The notes under the pieces are model-generated. The model worked only from the letters and a program-made list of their open reading frames with translations, made no database searches and was not told the origin of the DNA. A stretch of 64,000 nucleotides of DNA from Darksidea phi (lineage: Eukaryota; Ascomycota; Dothideomycetes; Pleosporales; Lentitheciaceae). Shown here one piece after another: positions 1 to 10,134 of the stretch. The number at the start of each line of letters is the position of its first letter. The stretch's first letter is position 1. Location: contig JASJFT010000108.1 of NCBI GenBank assembly GCA_030770425.1, positions 62,001 to 126,000 on the forward strand, read 5' to 3'. A program made the position numbers and the translations under genes.

Positions 1-1190
1 GAGAGCACGTCGTGTCGGTTGGCATGGACATCATGTGCGAAGGCACTGTGCCGAGCGGTGGTGGACTATCAAGCTCAGCCGCCTTCGTGTGCACAAGCGC
101 ATTGGCTTCACTGGCTGCCAATGGAGAGGATAAAGTTGACAAGAAAGAACTGTGTGAGCTTGCGATCGTTTCGGAACGCGCCGTGGGTGTCAACTCGGGA
201 GGGTAAGTGCGCCGCTAGCTATAAACGATCTACGCTAACGACCGCACCAGGATGGATCAAGCTGCGTCCGTCTTCGCTTTGCGTGGCACCGCTCTCTACG
301 TGACCTTTAAGCCAGCTCTTGACTACACAACCATTGAATTCCCGCAAACGGACCCCGAGCTCACGTTCATTACCGCCCAAAGCTTCGTCGCCGCAGACAA
401 ACACGTAACCGCACCCGTTTGCTACAATCTTCGTGTGGTGGAATGTACGCTTGCAGCAGTCTTTCTCGCGAAGATCTTCGGACTGAAAAAGGAACTGCCA
501 AGCGACTCGTCGCCACTCGGGGTCAGCCTTCGCGGTTTTCACGACACTTATTTCGAAGAGAAGGAAGGTGTCGTAGACAACACAAAGAGCTCGGTCGCCG
601 AGTTCGAGGTCCAGCTGAACAAACTTGTCCAACTGACAGAGGACTATCTACCCCAAGAGGGTGGGTACTCAAGAGGCGACATTGGTGGACTGCTCGGAAT
701 CTCAGAGGATGAGCTCAATGAGCGATACATGTCCAAATTTCCCGTCCGTGCAGAAAAGTTTATGCTACGACAGCGCGCTCTCCACGTCTTCACCGAAGCT
801 CTCCGTGTCATTAAGTTCCGAAAACTTTTGTCCGAACCCCCGGTGGATGGAAAGGAGTTGCTCAAATCATTAGGTGACCTCATGAACGAGACGCAGACTT
901 CATGTCGAGATATCTATGACTGCAGTTGCCCGGAACTTGATGAGCTGTGTGATCTTGCCCGGGCCGCAGGATCAGCCGGTAGCAGGTTGACCGGTGCGGG
1001 ATGGGGAGGATGTAGTGTGCATCTTGTACCAAAGGACAAGGTCGAAGCGATCAAGAAGTCGTGGGAGGAAAATTACTATCGGAAGAAATTTCCTGATATC
1101 ACGGCGGAGAAGCTGGAGGAAGCTGTTGTTGTTAGTAAGCCTGGCAGCGGTAGCGTTATCTTTAAGGTCACTGGCGACAAAGTCGTCTAG
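1..1190 (+). CDS. GAL1: Galactokinase, 3' part (5' end outside window)
   Basis: GHMP-family sugar kinase that phosphorylates galactose in the Leloir pathway; cytosolic. The window begins inside the gene. Exon 1 (..202) is read from base 3 and carries the GHMP ATP-binding loop (PSGGGLSSSAA) and the ERAVGVNSGG segment. A 48-nt intron (203-250, gtaagt...cag) follows, and exon 2 (251-1190) resumes with MDQAASVF, which joins exactly as in the family. Near the C-terminus GSRLTGAGWGGC is the third conserved GHMP motif. About 379 residues are visible, so roughly the first quarter of a usual fungal galactokinase is missing to the left. The stop is TAG at 1188-1190. No frame damage is seen. The identification is firm; the symbol follows the yeast name. 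Confidence 0.93.
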
Positions 1191-1538
1191 TCATGACGAT
1201 AGCCAGGTGTACGGATGGGGCTCGAGGCTTCGGCACTGCTTGGCTAACACCCTATGATACCATACCAGCAGCGAACTATCTCAAATAATGTCTCTCAAAG
1301 GACAATGACCTTGCTCTCTCAAAGCCATATGGCGCCCTTGTTTGATAAACGTAATAACGTCTTTGATGCTCATCAAGACCTTCACAAAGTCCTTGTTCAC
1401 ATTTCACACAAAAAGTTTAAGCGCCTCCCATCACACCTTATAAAACAAATTCACACACCCAACAGACGTCTGTAGCATCACATACACAGACGGCCTAAAA
1501 TCCATCTCCTACAGCTTTACACTAACAATCACACCATA
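1191..1538. promoter_or_regulatory. Upstream region of the small unknown gene
   Basis: Spacer between the galactokinase stop and the next ATG. It contains a TATA-like TATAAAA at 1439-1445, about 95 bases before the ATG at 1539, and a pyrimidine/CA-rich leader just before the start, as usual for filamentous fungi. No gene is visible here. Confidence 0.45.
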
Positions 1539-2030
1539 ATGGCATCCCTAAAAATCCTCATTCCTAGCAACGAGAAGACTGTCCAGTCCCCGGCTTTACT
1601 CAAAGCAGCCGCCGTAACGCCGATATTTCCCCCTGACACCTTCAGCCTAGGCGAGATTGAGCGCCAGCTCTGTTTAGTCCAACCGCTCGAATCGCGTCCC
1701 AAGGCAATGACTGCTCACTTTTATAGGACGCATACCAATGTTGCGAAGACTGCGGCGTCTTGGCCAAGGGCGCCAGCAAGGCCTATTCGTCCCTTGCGTC
1801 GGCCTAATTTGATTGTGGATACCGGAGCGGGAATCCCGGTCAAGAAGCTTTCGAGGTGTGCGACGAAGTTCATACCAGAAACGACTTCGGCTAGTGTAAA
1901 GAAGATGGAGAAGGCGGCTGAGAAAGTGGACAAAGAGATGAAGGTGGTTAAGATTGGTGCAGTTGGGAAGTGGGATTGGGAGTGTGGCTTTTGTGGGTCG
2001 GAATGCTTTTGCAAGGATCTTGCTGAGTAG
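1539..2030 (+). CDS. Small unknown protein, 163 aa
   Basis: Single-exon open frame with a good start context (caccataATGG) and a TATA-like box upstream. I do not recognise the protein. It is basic in the middle (RPIRPLRRPN), has a Lys/Glu-rich stretch at about residues 118-140 that could be a short helix, and ends with a cysteine cluster, CGFCGSECFC, near residues 150-158, which could bind a metal. No signal peptide or membrane segment is evident. The convergent neighbour at 2644-4062 does not suggest a role. Coding is judged likely from start context, length and absence of overlap with other genes. It could be lineage-specific. Confidence 0.55.
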   Translation: MASLKILIPSNEKTVQSPALLKAAAVTPIFPPDTFSLGEIERQLCLVQPLESRPKAMTAHFYRTHTNVAKTAASWPRAPARPIRPLRRPNLIVDTGAGIPVKKLSRCATKFIPETTSASVKKMEKAAEKVDKEMKVVKIGAVGKWDWECGFCGSECFCKDLAE

Positions 2031-2643
2031 GCTGTACATCTGGTTTCCGATACTCAACGTAGTGGTGTTAACGGCGTCGGCATAATCAGTTAACTCGGCA
2101 GTACTGTGTAGTATCCAAATCAGTAATTATAATGGGTTCTGTATCTAGAATGTGCCTATGTATGCTTCCATGTGCGATCTGGTATGCTAATTGCTATGCT
2201 AGGGATGTGTTTGACACTGATGCTGGCCAACGTTTTCACTTATGGTGTCCCCAGGGGCTACCTCGAAGCGCAGCAAGAGGATGTGAGTCACCAGACTTTT
2301 CGAATATTTTTTGGGATATTGGGCGCCACGGAGGTCAAAATGATTTGTGAGCAGTGTAACTTGCATACCGAGTTAGTGCTGTAGACTTAGCTATTTAGAG
2401 AAAACCCTCGGTACATGTTTCAACATTGGTATGGATCTTCGAAATTAGACTTTGTGACGAGTGATGCTGTCCTGGACTAGAGGAGAGGTTGATGGAGATA
2501 AATGCGAGCCTTCCCTAAGATCCCAGAGGAAGCCCTCACGTATCACATATTCTGATCATCTTCATGGGGCAATATGCCACACTGCAGAGCTTGACCTCCA
2601 GCCTCGAGAAGTCCGTCGCAACAACTAACACGTTCCTTCATCC
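2031..2643. other. Intergenic, convergent 3' flanks
   Basis: Spacer between two convergent genes. The open frames present are short, overlap one another and resemble nothing I recognise. No repeat or RNA gene seen. Confidence 0.4.
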
Positions 2644-4062
2644 TTACCGTCTCCCAAGATCAATGTCAAGTACCTTGGCCATCTCTCCTTCTCCTTTCTT
2701 GTTTCCAATATCGCACCCAAAGAATGGCCCAACTGCCCTATCCACCACGCCCTCCAACAATCCTCCTACCAGTCCACTTAACTCATTCCCCGTTTGTCTA
2801 AAGTCCGGAAAGGCATTGACCTCTAGTAACCACGTGTTTAGCGACCCATCAACCTCAACACTAACCATAAAATCCAACCCGAACATTTCGAAAGCGTTAG
2901 GCAGGGGTTGGAAGTGAATGCTCATGCCCCTAGCAGCTGCTTCGAAGGTTTCTCCAGTGACGCTGCAAATCTGGTTGAAGATGTCTTCTTTCCAATTCTC
3001 GTTCTTTGCAAGGGCGGGAGAGTCTGGTTGCGCAGGAAGCTTGTCGGGAAGCGACCAAAATAAACCTACGGAACCTTCGCGGTCATTCGTATCTTGGAGA
3101 CATGTGTTTGTTAGGTGCGCCTTTAGCGATTCTTCCGGGTCGGAGGCGGGAGAGGTGGACCATGGGGGTATGTAGGGTTTCGCGGCGAAGAGTGCGAGCA
3201 TAGGTTTGTAGACGAATATTTTGAGGGCGCCCACGGCTAGGACATATGTTCTGATATGAAACTTTCGTAGCGCTTGGCCTGCTGAAGACGGAGGATACAA
3301 GAGGAGCGGTGGATGAATGTACGGCTGTGCGATGAAGTGGCGGAGCTGAGATGTTATTATGCCCTTTCCCTCCTCTTTCTTCGTCTCATTATCGCCCTGA
3401 TTTGGTTTTAGGTTTATAGGGCCTGTGAGTGTACCTGCGTCGCTTCGAACATCCTCCTCCGCTTCTTCTTCTTCTTCTTCATCATCTTCGTCATCCGACT
3501 CCGGATCCCATTCCTCAAAGATAGCAGTTAATTCGTCCTCACTGGAGAATAGTCTAATACCCTGGCCCCTCTCACTCATGCCCGGCTTGAGTATCCACCA
3601 TTCTCTCTCCTTAGCCTCCTTCCCTTCGCCCCTTTGCCAGCTCTCCTTCAACTCCCATGCCTCCACCAGTGCATCGTCCAGAAACTCGGCGTAGTCGACT
3701 TCAAACTCCACACTTGGTTGCACATGCCTCTTCAGTACCGAGTCGGGATACTTTGTGATCCAATTCGAGATCGTGGTGCTGAGGTAGTGTTTTCGGATTA
3801 GAGCCTTGCGGATTATGTAGGCGTTTGCTAGAGAAGTTGAGGTGTAGGAGAGAAGGTGGTCGAAATCTATACTTTCGTATTGGACAAATTGTAGCAATCC
3901 CGATTCTCGGGAGGGAAGCTCAGAGAGGGCGGTTATGAGTTGGTAGGTTGAGGGTGGTAGACGCTTTCCAAGGGCGGCGAGAATGAGGGGTTGTACGTAG
4001 GGGTCTTCGTAGTTAACGAGGGCGTAAATCCTGGTAACTGGTTCGCCCGTTTCGGTAACCAT
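2644..4062 (-). CDS. Tubulin-tyrosine-ligase-like (ATP-grasp) protein, 472 aa
   Basis: Member of the TTL family, ATP-grasp ligases that add amino acids to tubulin or other proteins. Single exon from ATG at 4062. Visible family features are WILKPGMSERGQGIRLF (nucleotide-binding Lys, about residues 146-162), HIRTYVLAVGALKIFVY (about 269-285), HLTNTCLQ, and the metal-binding segment LLEVNAFPDF near the C-terminus. A very acidic insert of Glu/Asp runs (about residues 190-205, encoded by the CTT-rich tract near 3460-3490) separates the N-terminal and ATP-binding parts and is probably a disordered loop. Fungal TTL-like proteins are often uncharacterised, so the acceptor is unknown. The gene lies upstream of, and in the same direction as, the MCM10 terminus, separated by 395 bases. 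Confidence 0.85.
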   Translation of the reverse strand: MVTETGEPVTRIYALVNYEDPYVQPLILAALGKRLPPSTYQLITALSELPSRESGLLQFVQYESIDFDHLLSYTSTSLANAYIIRKALIRKHYLSTTISNWITKYPDSVLKRHVQPSVEFEVDYAEFLDDALVEAWELKESWQRGEGKEAKEREWWILKPGMSERGQGIRLFSSEDELTAIFEEWDPESDDEDDEEEEEEAEEDVRSDAGTLTGPINLKPNQGDNETKKEEGKGIITSQLRHFIAQPYIHPPLLLYPPSSAGQALRKFHIRTYVLAVGALKIFVYKPMLALFAAKPYIPPWSTSPASDPEESLKAHLTNTCLQDTNDREGSVGLFWSLPDKLPAQPDSPALAKNENWKEDIFNQICSVTGETFEAAARGMSIHFQPLPNAFEMFGLDFMVSVEVDGSLNTWLLEVNAFPDFRQTGNELSGLVGGLLEGVVDRAVGPFFGCDIGNKKGEGEMAKVLDIDLGRR

Positions 4063-4457
4063 TGTAAGGGGGGAAGTTCTAGACGAGTCCCTGCTTCAAA
4101 CCTACGTAGCCCTTCTGTCCGCTCGTGACAAATCTCCTGGCTGGCGAGAGGATTGGAGCTTTGAACAGTGAATGAGTAAACTCTAACAGCTTCATGCACA
4201 ATTCCGAACCGAGAACAAGATCGACGATGACAATATAGCCTCTTGGCCTTTACAAGTTCATACACTAAAGAAAGGGTCGTCACAGTAGAGGTATCTCAAA
4301 CCCGAATGCCAAATTCAACCACTCGCTTAATATTCCGAGTTTAGCCCAGCCAATCAGGCGGTGGAATTACAAGCGCCATACCGAAATATCTATTCCTGCC
4401 GATGTCGCATCGCGCCAATAAAGAAAAGGGAATTCCGAATAGTGGATATCATATGAA
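4063..4457. other. Upstream region of the TTL-like gene
   Basis: Spacer between the TTL-like start and the MCM10 stop, both on the minus strand. It must hold the TTL-like promoter and the MCM10 3' end. No clear motif seen. Confidence 0.4.
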
Positions 4458-6847
4458 TTAAACAACCTCCAAGTCATCGTCATCTTCGTCCATAGCTGCG
4501 ATAAGCCCAACATCTAACGTGCCCAAGCTCTCGCGGCCTGGCTCACGGATACCCTTCTCGGGAAGGAGGAGGCGTGCCTTCTTCTTTACCGGTGAGGGTT
4601 CGCGCGCTTTGCGAGATGTTGTGTTGGATTCTCTAGTGGGAGATAGGAGGAGGCCACGCTTGAACGCCCCACCCCATCCAACGGGTTCGCTGGATGCTGC
4701 TGATTTTCCAGAGATGATGCGCTTTCGTTTCGCGGGACCCAAGGAGATATCCTCTGCTTTCCTCCCCAGAAGACTAGAGAAGTCATCAGTAGCTGCCTTC
4801 TCCTTCTGTGTATTGACAGTGTCTTCCGCTGAAAGCTTTTGCGAGCCAGTGCCCTTTGACCTCATGTAATCGCCACCTGCACCGCTTCCGAGATCACCCA
4901 GCTTCTTCGCAAGCTCACGCTCCTTCTCTTTCTCAGCAAGCTGTTTTCGATGTCGTTCAGCTCGATTGTTACCATCCCATGGTTGGTCATCCTGATCAAA
5001 AAGTCTCGCTGCGCCGCCAGCTCCGGGTGCAATAAACATGGTTTCGTGAAGAACCTTGTCGTGGAACTTTCCCTCTCTTCTTAGCTCTTCACCTTTGAGG
5101 CCTCCACCCCTTCCAGCACCACCGAACATGCCACCTTTACCTGTTCCACTGGGACCTTTGCCGAATCCAGTCATGGTATTTACCTCCATACGTCCCCGCT
5201 TGCTCCTCTCGACCTGTAGCTCAATGTGGAAGTCGCAAAATTCAGTCTTGCGTCCGTCGATCCATTGTCCGCACTCTTTACCGTCTTTGCGCATAGCGTG
5301 GCAGAAGTCCAGGTCCCTTGCTGTTCCAACCTCAAGCACCGTGTCATCGGAGCTCGCGAGCTTGAGCGAGAACTTTCCGGTGTCCCGGTTCCGGGGTGGC
5401 ATGACGTCTGGATTAAGTACAGCAATAAGTGTGCCTACTGCAAGCTTCCAAAACTGTGAGAAGCCTGTATCGAACAGGAACAGATCCACCTCCCACTTTA
5501 GATCCGTAAGCTTGATGACCATGAACTTGTTTGTCTGCATCGCGTCGATCTCTTGGTTCCCCGCCGATCGCTCTCTGACAGCATTCTTCGGTGTAAGAGG
5601 CGAGGACTTTGACGCTATAATTCCCATAATAACGTAGTCATTCTCCAGATCCGGGGGGTCGTAATCGGGAGCTTTGACGGTCTTCAAAAGCTGAGGTATC
5701 GTCAATATAGTCTTGCCTTCTAGCGTGCGCGTGATGACGTTGTGGTGCATGTCTCGAGTTTTTAGGTGGAGGCCGGAGAAGGATTCGAAGCTCGGTGCGT
5801 CGGTGCTTTCATCGCGTTGTGCGATTTCTGCATACTTTGACGACGTCACTGTAGCGCCGAAGCCCCTGGATGAAGGCCTGGAGGCGGTCGATGGTGTGCC
5901 AGAAGTTCCTGATCTTGAAGACAGATTAGAGCTGGGTCTTGGTGTCGCGGCATTTCGCAAATCGTTGACTGAGCGACTTTGCGCACGATCGAGGTTCTTC
6001 GTTGCAGATACCGTATTCTGCGAGCTTCTCGTCCCCGTGCTGAGGGCCGAGCCTGCTCGCGATGTAGGTCTGTCCTTTAAACCCTCAATACTCTGCAATC
6101 CAAACCCTCGACTCCTACTCTTCTCAACCCTTGCCTGCTTTTCCTCCTTCTCTTTCTCTTTATTCCTGCTGTCCGCTATCCGCTCGCTGAAAGATTTGCC
6201 CCGCGGTGCTTCCGTAGCTCTTGACGAAATGGCCCGTGACAGTCCTCCGGAGGCCATCCCGGATTTGAGTTTAGCGGAGAAGCTGCTCGCCCGCTTGAGG
6301 CTGACGTCTTGCGCCCTGAGTCCCTTGTCGATCCCTAACAACACTCTGGCGGGGCTCCTCTGCTCCTCTGGCGCCTTTCTATTTCTGCTCGGCGAAACGG
6401 GAACCTGAATCTCAGATTGTGGCCTCGGAAGGTCTACCCTCCGTAAACTCGCTGCTGTGCTTGGCCGTGAAGATGCCCCTCCGTTCTCGATTTCACCGTC
6501 ATCTGCAGTTTTGCGCGCTTTCTGCAGTTTCTTGAGCTTTAGCCTCGCTTCGATGGCCTGGAGCTTCAATTGCAGAGTCTCCTCGTCTTCCTCCTCATCG
6601 TCATCCTCGACATCAGGCTGTCCCCGCGACATCGGGCGGCGCTTGACCGGCGAGGGGGAGACGGAGTTGCGCTCGCGCTGGCGCTGGTACTTGCGGCGTC
6701 CGGAGGGTGAGCTAAGGAGGGCCTCATGCGGCGATTTCGGCGGCCAGTTCTGCGGTTCTTTTCGCGCTGGCTATCATTAACACCCTATATCTGCCCAATA
6801 ACCTCTCCATACTCACAGTTAGACTTTGGGCTCTCCCTCACAATCAT
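4458..6847 (-). CDS. MCM10: DNA replication factor Mcm10, 779 aa, two exons
   Basis: Mcm10 acts in the nucleus, activating the CMG helicase and linking it to polymerase alpha. I place exon 1 at 6817-6847 (31 nt), the intron at 6767-6816 (gtgagt...ccag, 50 nt) and exon 2 at 4458-6766. The splice adds a 55-residue N-terminus containing NWPPKSPHEALLSSPSG, upstream of the ATG at 6632 that opens the uninterrupted frame. Next come an acidic/coiled stretch, a long Ser/Arg-rich disordered region (about 100-320), the OB fold (about 385-485), and an adjoining zinc finger with C499, C509, C521 and H524 (FCHAMRKDGKEC...CDFH). A KKKARLLLPEKG-type basic tail follows. The gene is divergent from RNase H2B, with an ACGCGT site between them. 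Identity is firm; the first exon is inferred from frame and splice consensus. Confidence 0.9.
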
Positions 6848-7210
6848 CGTTGCGGAGTGTGCATGAGTTGCCCACTCAGTGCCGCATCCATATCCACGCC
6901 AAGACCCCAGACAACGGCTGTCAAAATACCGTACCAATGGAACTGTCAAAAGGAAGAGGTGAGTGCGCGGCGCGTGGAAATGCGGCAAACGCGGCGTGTT
7001 ATCTCCAGCGCCCCGTTGCCGTGGATTTAAGGTTGAGCACCCAACATGAAACCGACTAGGATGACGCGCGCACCGACGCGTCGCTCATTCGCTCCACTTT
7101 CCGACGCGACTTGGACCCCATTTCGCTCTGTATCTTCTCCATTTGAAGGTATCTCGCGCATTTCCTACGCACAGTCGTCCAGCATCTCAATTGCATATAT
7201 TGTAGTAGCA
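6848..7210. promoter_or_regulatory. Shared divergent promoter of MCM10 and RNase H2B
   Basis: The 363-base spacer between the two divergent starts contains ACGCGT at 7076-7081, the consensus MCB box bound by MBF (Mbp1/Swi6) in fungi, plus further GACGCG-type half sites near 7063-7070 and 7105. Both flanking genes serve DNA replication, so G1/S control is plausible but inferred. Confidence 0.5.
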
Positions 7211-8530
7211 ATGGCACGAACCCGCTCGAAGCCAGCTGCGGAAGCTACCAAAGAAGCGACCCCCGAACCCGTACCCGTAAAGACGAAGGCACTTCCTCCC
7301 AGCGACGCGAATCCGCCAAAACTATTTGTACTACCGAAGGACACCTCGAAAGATGCGCGCATAATTACATTGGATAACCCAGCAAATGGTGCGCCATCGC
7401 GGTATTACCTCTGTCCGGAGAAGGGGTTCTACGAGTTTACGAAGATAGCGGCACCCAAAAATGACTACAAGAGCTGGTTAATAACAGCAGAGAAGAGCCT
7501 GGATGGCGATGTGGAGGAAAAGAAGGTAGCCTCAGGACAAGAGGGTGCTGGTATTGGAAGTGGATATGTCACAAAAGCTGCAGACCTATTTCTTGCGACG
7601 CCTATTGATCTACTCTTCCTCGTACTACCTGCGCTTGCACCAAAGAACGCGAAAGAGACTAAGCAACATTTTCTCGCGTTGGATGATCACTTGGATACCC
7701 TCTCATCTCTCTCACGGCGTTGGAAGGTCCTACTTGCGCAATATCCAACACTCAAGGCCATGATCGAGAAAAGAATGGCTGTGATATGTGATAGCGTGGA
7801 GGCAGGCGACGAGACCATGTACCGTATATCACACGAAAAGCTCTTGTCCGTACTGCTAAAGAAGGCGGAGCGAATGTGCAAGAACGGACTCCCACCATCC
7901 ATGGAAGAAAAGTTCATCAAGACTGCGCTCGAAGTACCGGTCATGGGCATCAAGCGCGAGGAGAGCAGCCTGAGTTTACTATCACAAAGCACGTCAACAG
8001 CCGCCGAGGACTCACAAGCTTCCACAGCCACAACATCAATGGACTCCCAGACAAGCACAGACACAGTCAGTACAGCAGCTACCAGCGTCTCAATCACCGA
8101 AGAAACCTTAGCGAAACCTTCCATCGAAACTCCGCCAGATATCCCTCATCTCCTCCGCCTACGCACAGCCATGACTTATCTCACTTCCACATACCTCCCC
8201 AAAACATTCCAGCTATCCATTCAAGAAGCCATCAAATCTTCAAAGTCACCAGATTTCAGCCCACTAACCGCCCACCTTGCCCACCTAACATCTCTCCGTA
8301 CTGAAGCTGCCGCCCTACGCTCCATCTCCGACAACGTTTCGCGGAAACGTAACTATGAAGAAGACGATGAGAAAGCGGCGGAGAGGGAAGAGAAAAAGCG
8401 CAAGAAAGAGGAAGATGACAGGAAAAAGAAGATGGAAAGTAGGGCTGTGAAGCAGCTGAAGAAGGTGGATACGAGCGGGATGAAGAAGTTGAGTTCTTTT
8501 TTTACGAAGGCAACGCCGAAGAAGGTGTGA
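7211..8530 (+). CDS. RNase H2 complex subunit B, 439 aa
   Basis: Non-catalytic B subunit (Ydr279p family) of nuclear RNase H2, which removes ribonucleotides from DNA and RNA:DNA hybrids. The frame is open further upstream, but the ATG at 7211 (MARTRSKPA) gives the expected N-terminus; upstream codons look like untranslated leader. Visible features are the triple-barrel part with SRYYLCPEKGFYEF, the helical part with AADLFLATPIDLLFLVLPAL, a Ser/Thr-rich linker, a Lys/Glu-rich helix, and at the very C-terminus MKKLSSFF (about residues 424-431). This last segment matches the atypical PCNA-interacting (PIP) box found at the end of animal RNASEH2B. No introns are needed. Single-copy housekeeping gene. 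Confidence 0.88.
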   Translation: MARTRSKPAAEATKEATPEPVPVKTKALPPSDANPPKLFVLPKDTSKDARIITLDNPANGAPSRYYLCPEKGFYEFTKIAAPKNDYKSWLITAEKSLDGDVEEKKVASGQEGAGIGSGYVTKAADLFLATPIDLLFLVLPALAPKNAKETKQHFLALDDHLDTLSSLSRRWKVLLAQYPTLKAMIEKRMAVICDSVEAGDETMYRISHEKLLSVLLKKAERMCKNGLPPSMEEKFIKTALEVPVMGIKREESSLSLLSQSTSTAAEDSQASTATTSMDSQTSTDTVSTAATSVSITEETLAKPSIETPPDIPHLLRLRTAMTYLTSTYLPKTFQLSIQEAIKSSKSPDFSPLTAHLAHLTSLRTEAAALRSISDNVSRKRNYEEDDEKAAEREEKKRKKEEDDRKKKMESRAVKQLKKVDTSGMKKLSSFFTKATPKKV

Positions 8531-9189
8531 TAATGCATTGTTGAATCTAAGGAACTCCGCATTTTGGGAATGGAGTCCGGCGCACCGACGGTTGTGTGGA
8601 GTCTGGCTTGTGCCGCCGCGGGAGGTTTTCATGGGAGATTTGCTGGGCGCCTAGGTGTTGTGTTTGGGTCATTATGTGACGCACTCTTCGTAGGAATGTT
8701 TCCGGTCTGTGATATTGCAACCTAGAAGTTCAACAGAAGAATTGCTAGAATTGCAGGAAGGCGCTAATTAAGGATACATCTGAAATGGTCTGTGACCCCT
8801 CATCGTCGCGTACACATAACCTTCCACGAGCCATTGGGTCGTCCTTCCGCCCCCTATCTATTCACACCGTGGACCCGTCCACTACCGCTCTGACACATCA
8901 ACACCCGATCGTCATATATCTACTCCGACACTAAACAAACACTCCCTCTGGACATATATCGACCTACCATGTGCTCAGAAACTGCTTCAAACGCACTTCT
9001 CGAATATAACCATGAAGTATAATGCAGGTGAGAGTCCTAGTGGAACTTCCTCCTTGTTCAGCCATGCTCGAAGACTATATTCCTAGTATCCCCGTCAGAG
9101 ATGAGGTTAGATCGGATCTCTCTGTAGATTAAAAGTGCGACACCTACTCTATCTGTTGTCCAATTCCCCGTCTGCCTAGTGACTTCTCG
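8531..9189. other. Intergenic, 3' flank of RNase H2B and possible 5' exons of a decayed gene
   Basis: No convincing gene. The part after 8900 contains short open stretches and splice-like signals (for example aatgcaggtgaga near 9027 and tctgcctag just before 9180) that may belong to upstream exons of the broken frame at 9180-9867. Confidence 0.35.
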
Positions 9190-9867
9190 AGAAGTGGCGC
9201 GACAGCACAATTAAGGACATGTTGGCAGAGAAAGCGCGCGCATTGCTTACAGCAGCAGCTCGAAACAAACGCCAGATATCAGAATAAGCAGAAGCCGAAG
9301 GTGTAGTTGTGATAATCGCAGGTCGATATCAGACGTTCGCTAACACCAACAAGGCCGCAATGCGAACGATAGGCAGTCCCGCCAAGGAAGCGACTCCAGC
9401 TCGAGCAGTCGGCAAACGCAAGATACTTATTGCGGAGCCCAGGAATACGAAGAGCAGCAGGGCCTTATATACCACTAAGAATCAAGCTACGAGCCATGTT
9501 GAGGATGATGAGTTACTAAACAACGACCACAAGCAAGTATCTAGAAACCGAGGAACGCAAAACAACGCTCGTACTTTATTACCACCGAATGTCGAAGTCA
9601 TTAACAAATGGCGCCACACAACAGCGTTGCCAAAATCTGTATTGTCACGTTACCGGAGACACTGCGTCACGGCAAATACTGAGTGAGAGGCAAGGCGCGT
9701 GTATGCCGCAGTAGAAATCGATCCGATCGCTGAATGTTGGATCGTTCATAAGGCAGAGGAAAATATGACTGGATATGTCAGGACAAAGGAAGGAATTCTA
9801 AAGACCAAGAAAGATATCAAATGGTGTCTCATAAGAACATGGAGACTTACCTCGACCAAGCATTGAT
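9180..9867 (+). pseudogene. Decayed gene of unknown function, two in-frame stops
   Basis: One reading frame stays coherent across about 690 bases but is cut by TAA at 9285-9287 and TGA at 9684-9686. Segments before, between and after the stops all look protein-like: EKWRDSTIKDMLAEKARALL before the first, a basic 130-residue middle part, and VYAAVEIDPIAECWIVHKAE after the second. The start of the frame follows a splice-acceptor-like tctgcctag, so upstream exons may exist. Both stops could come from single C-to-T changes (CAA or CAG, CGA), but the parent codons are unknown. I recognise no family. It could instead be a non-coding transcript or a chance frame. Confidence 0.35.
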
Positions 9868-10134
9868 TGTTTTGTCCTACTAACATGCTACCTAAGTATC
9901 CCGGTGATTGAATCCGGAATCATTCGTACCGTCGCTATGATATGCTATGTGCCGAGTTTGCCAATCCGCAAGAATCTTCATCGCTTGGGCTTCACTCCCT
10001 CCCCAAGTGTGCTGTACAAAATCTGCCTCATCGCAAACTACGTCGCAAATTAAGCAACAACGCAGCTTCCTGCCCGTAACAAGGTATGATGGATCCCCTG
10101 TGGATAGGCTTTTTACCGACTTTGTACCGTCATC

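Noticed and set aside
5713..6408. 231-codon frame opposite MCM10
   Set aside because: Antisense shadow of the low-complexity Ser/Arg region of MCM10; no start context or family.
7046..7210. N-terminal extension of RNase H2 subunit B
   Set aside because: An upstream in-frame ATG exists, but the extra residues are unlike the family, and the region contains the shared promoter with the MCB box.
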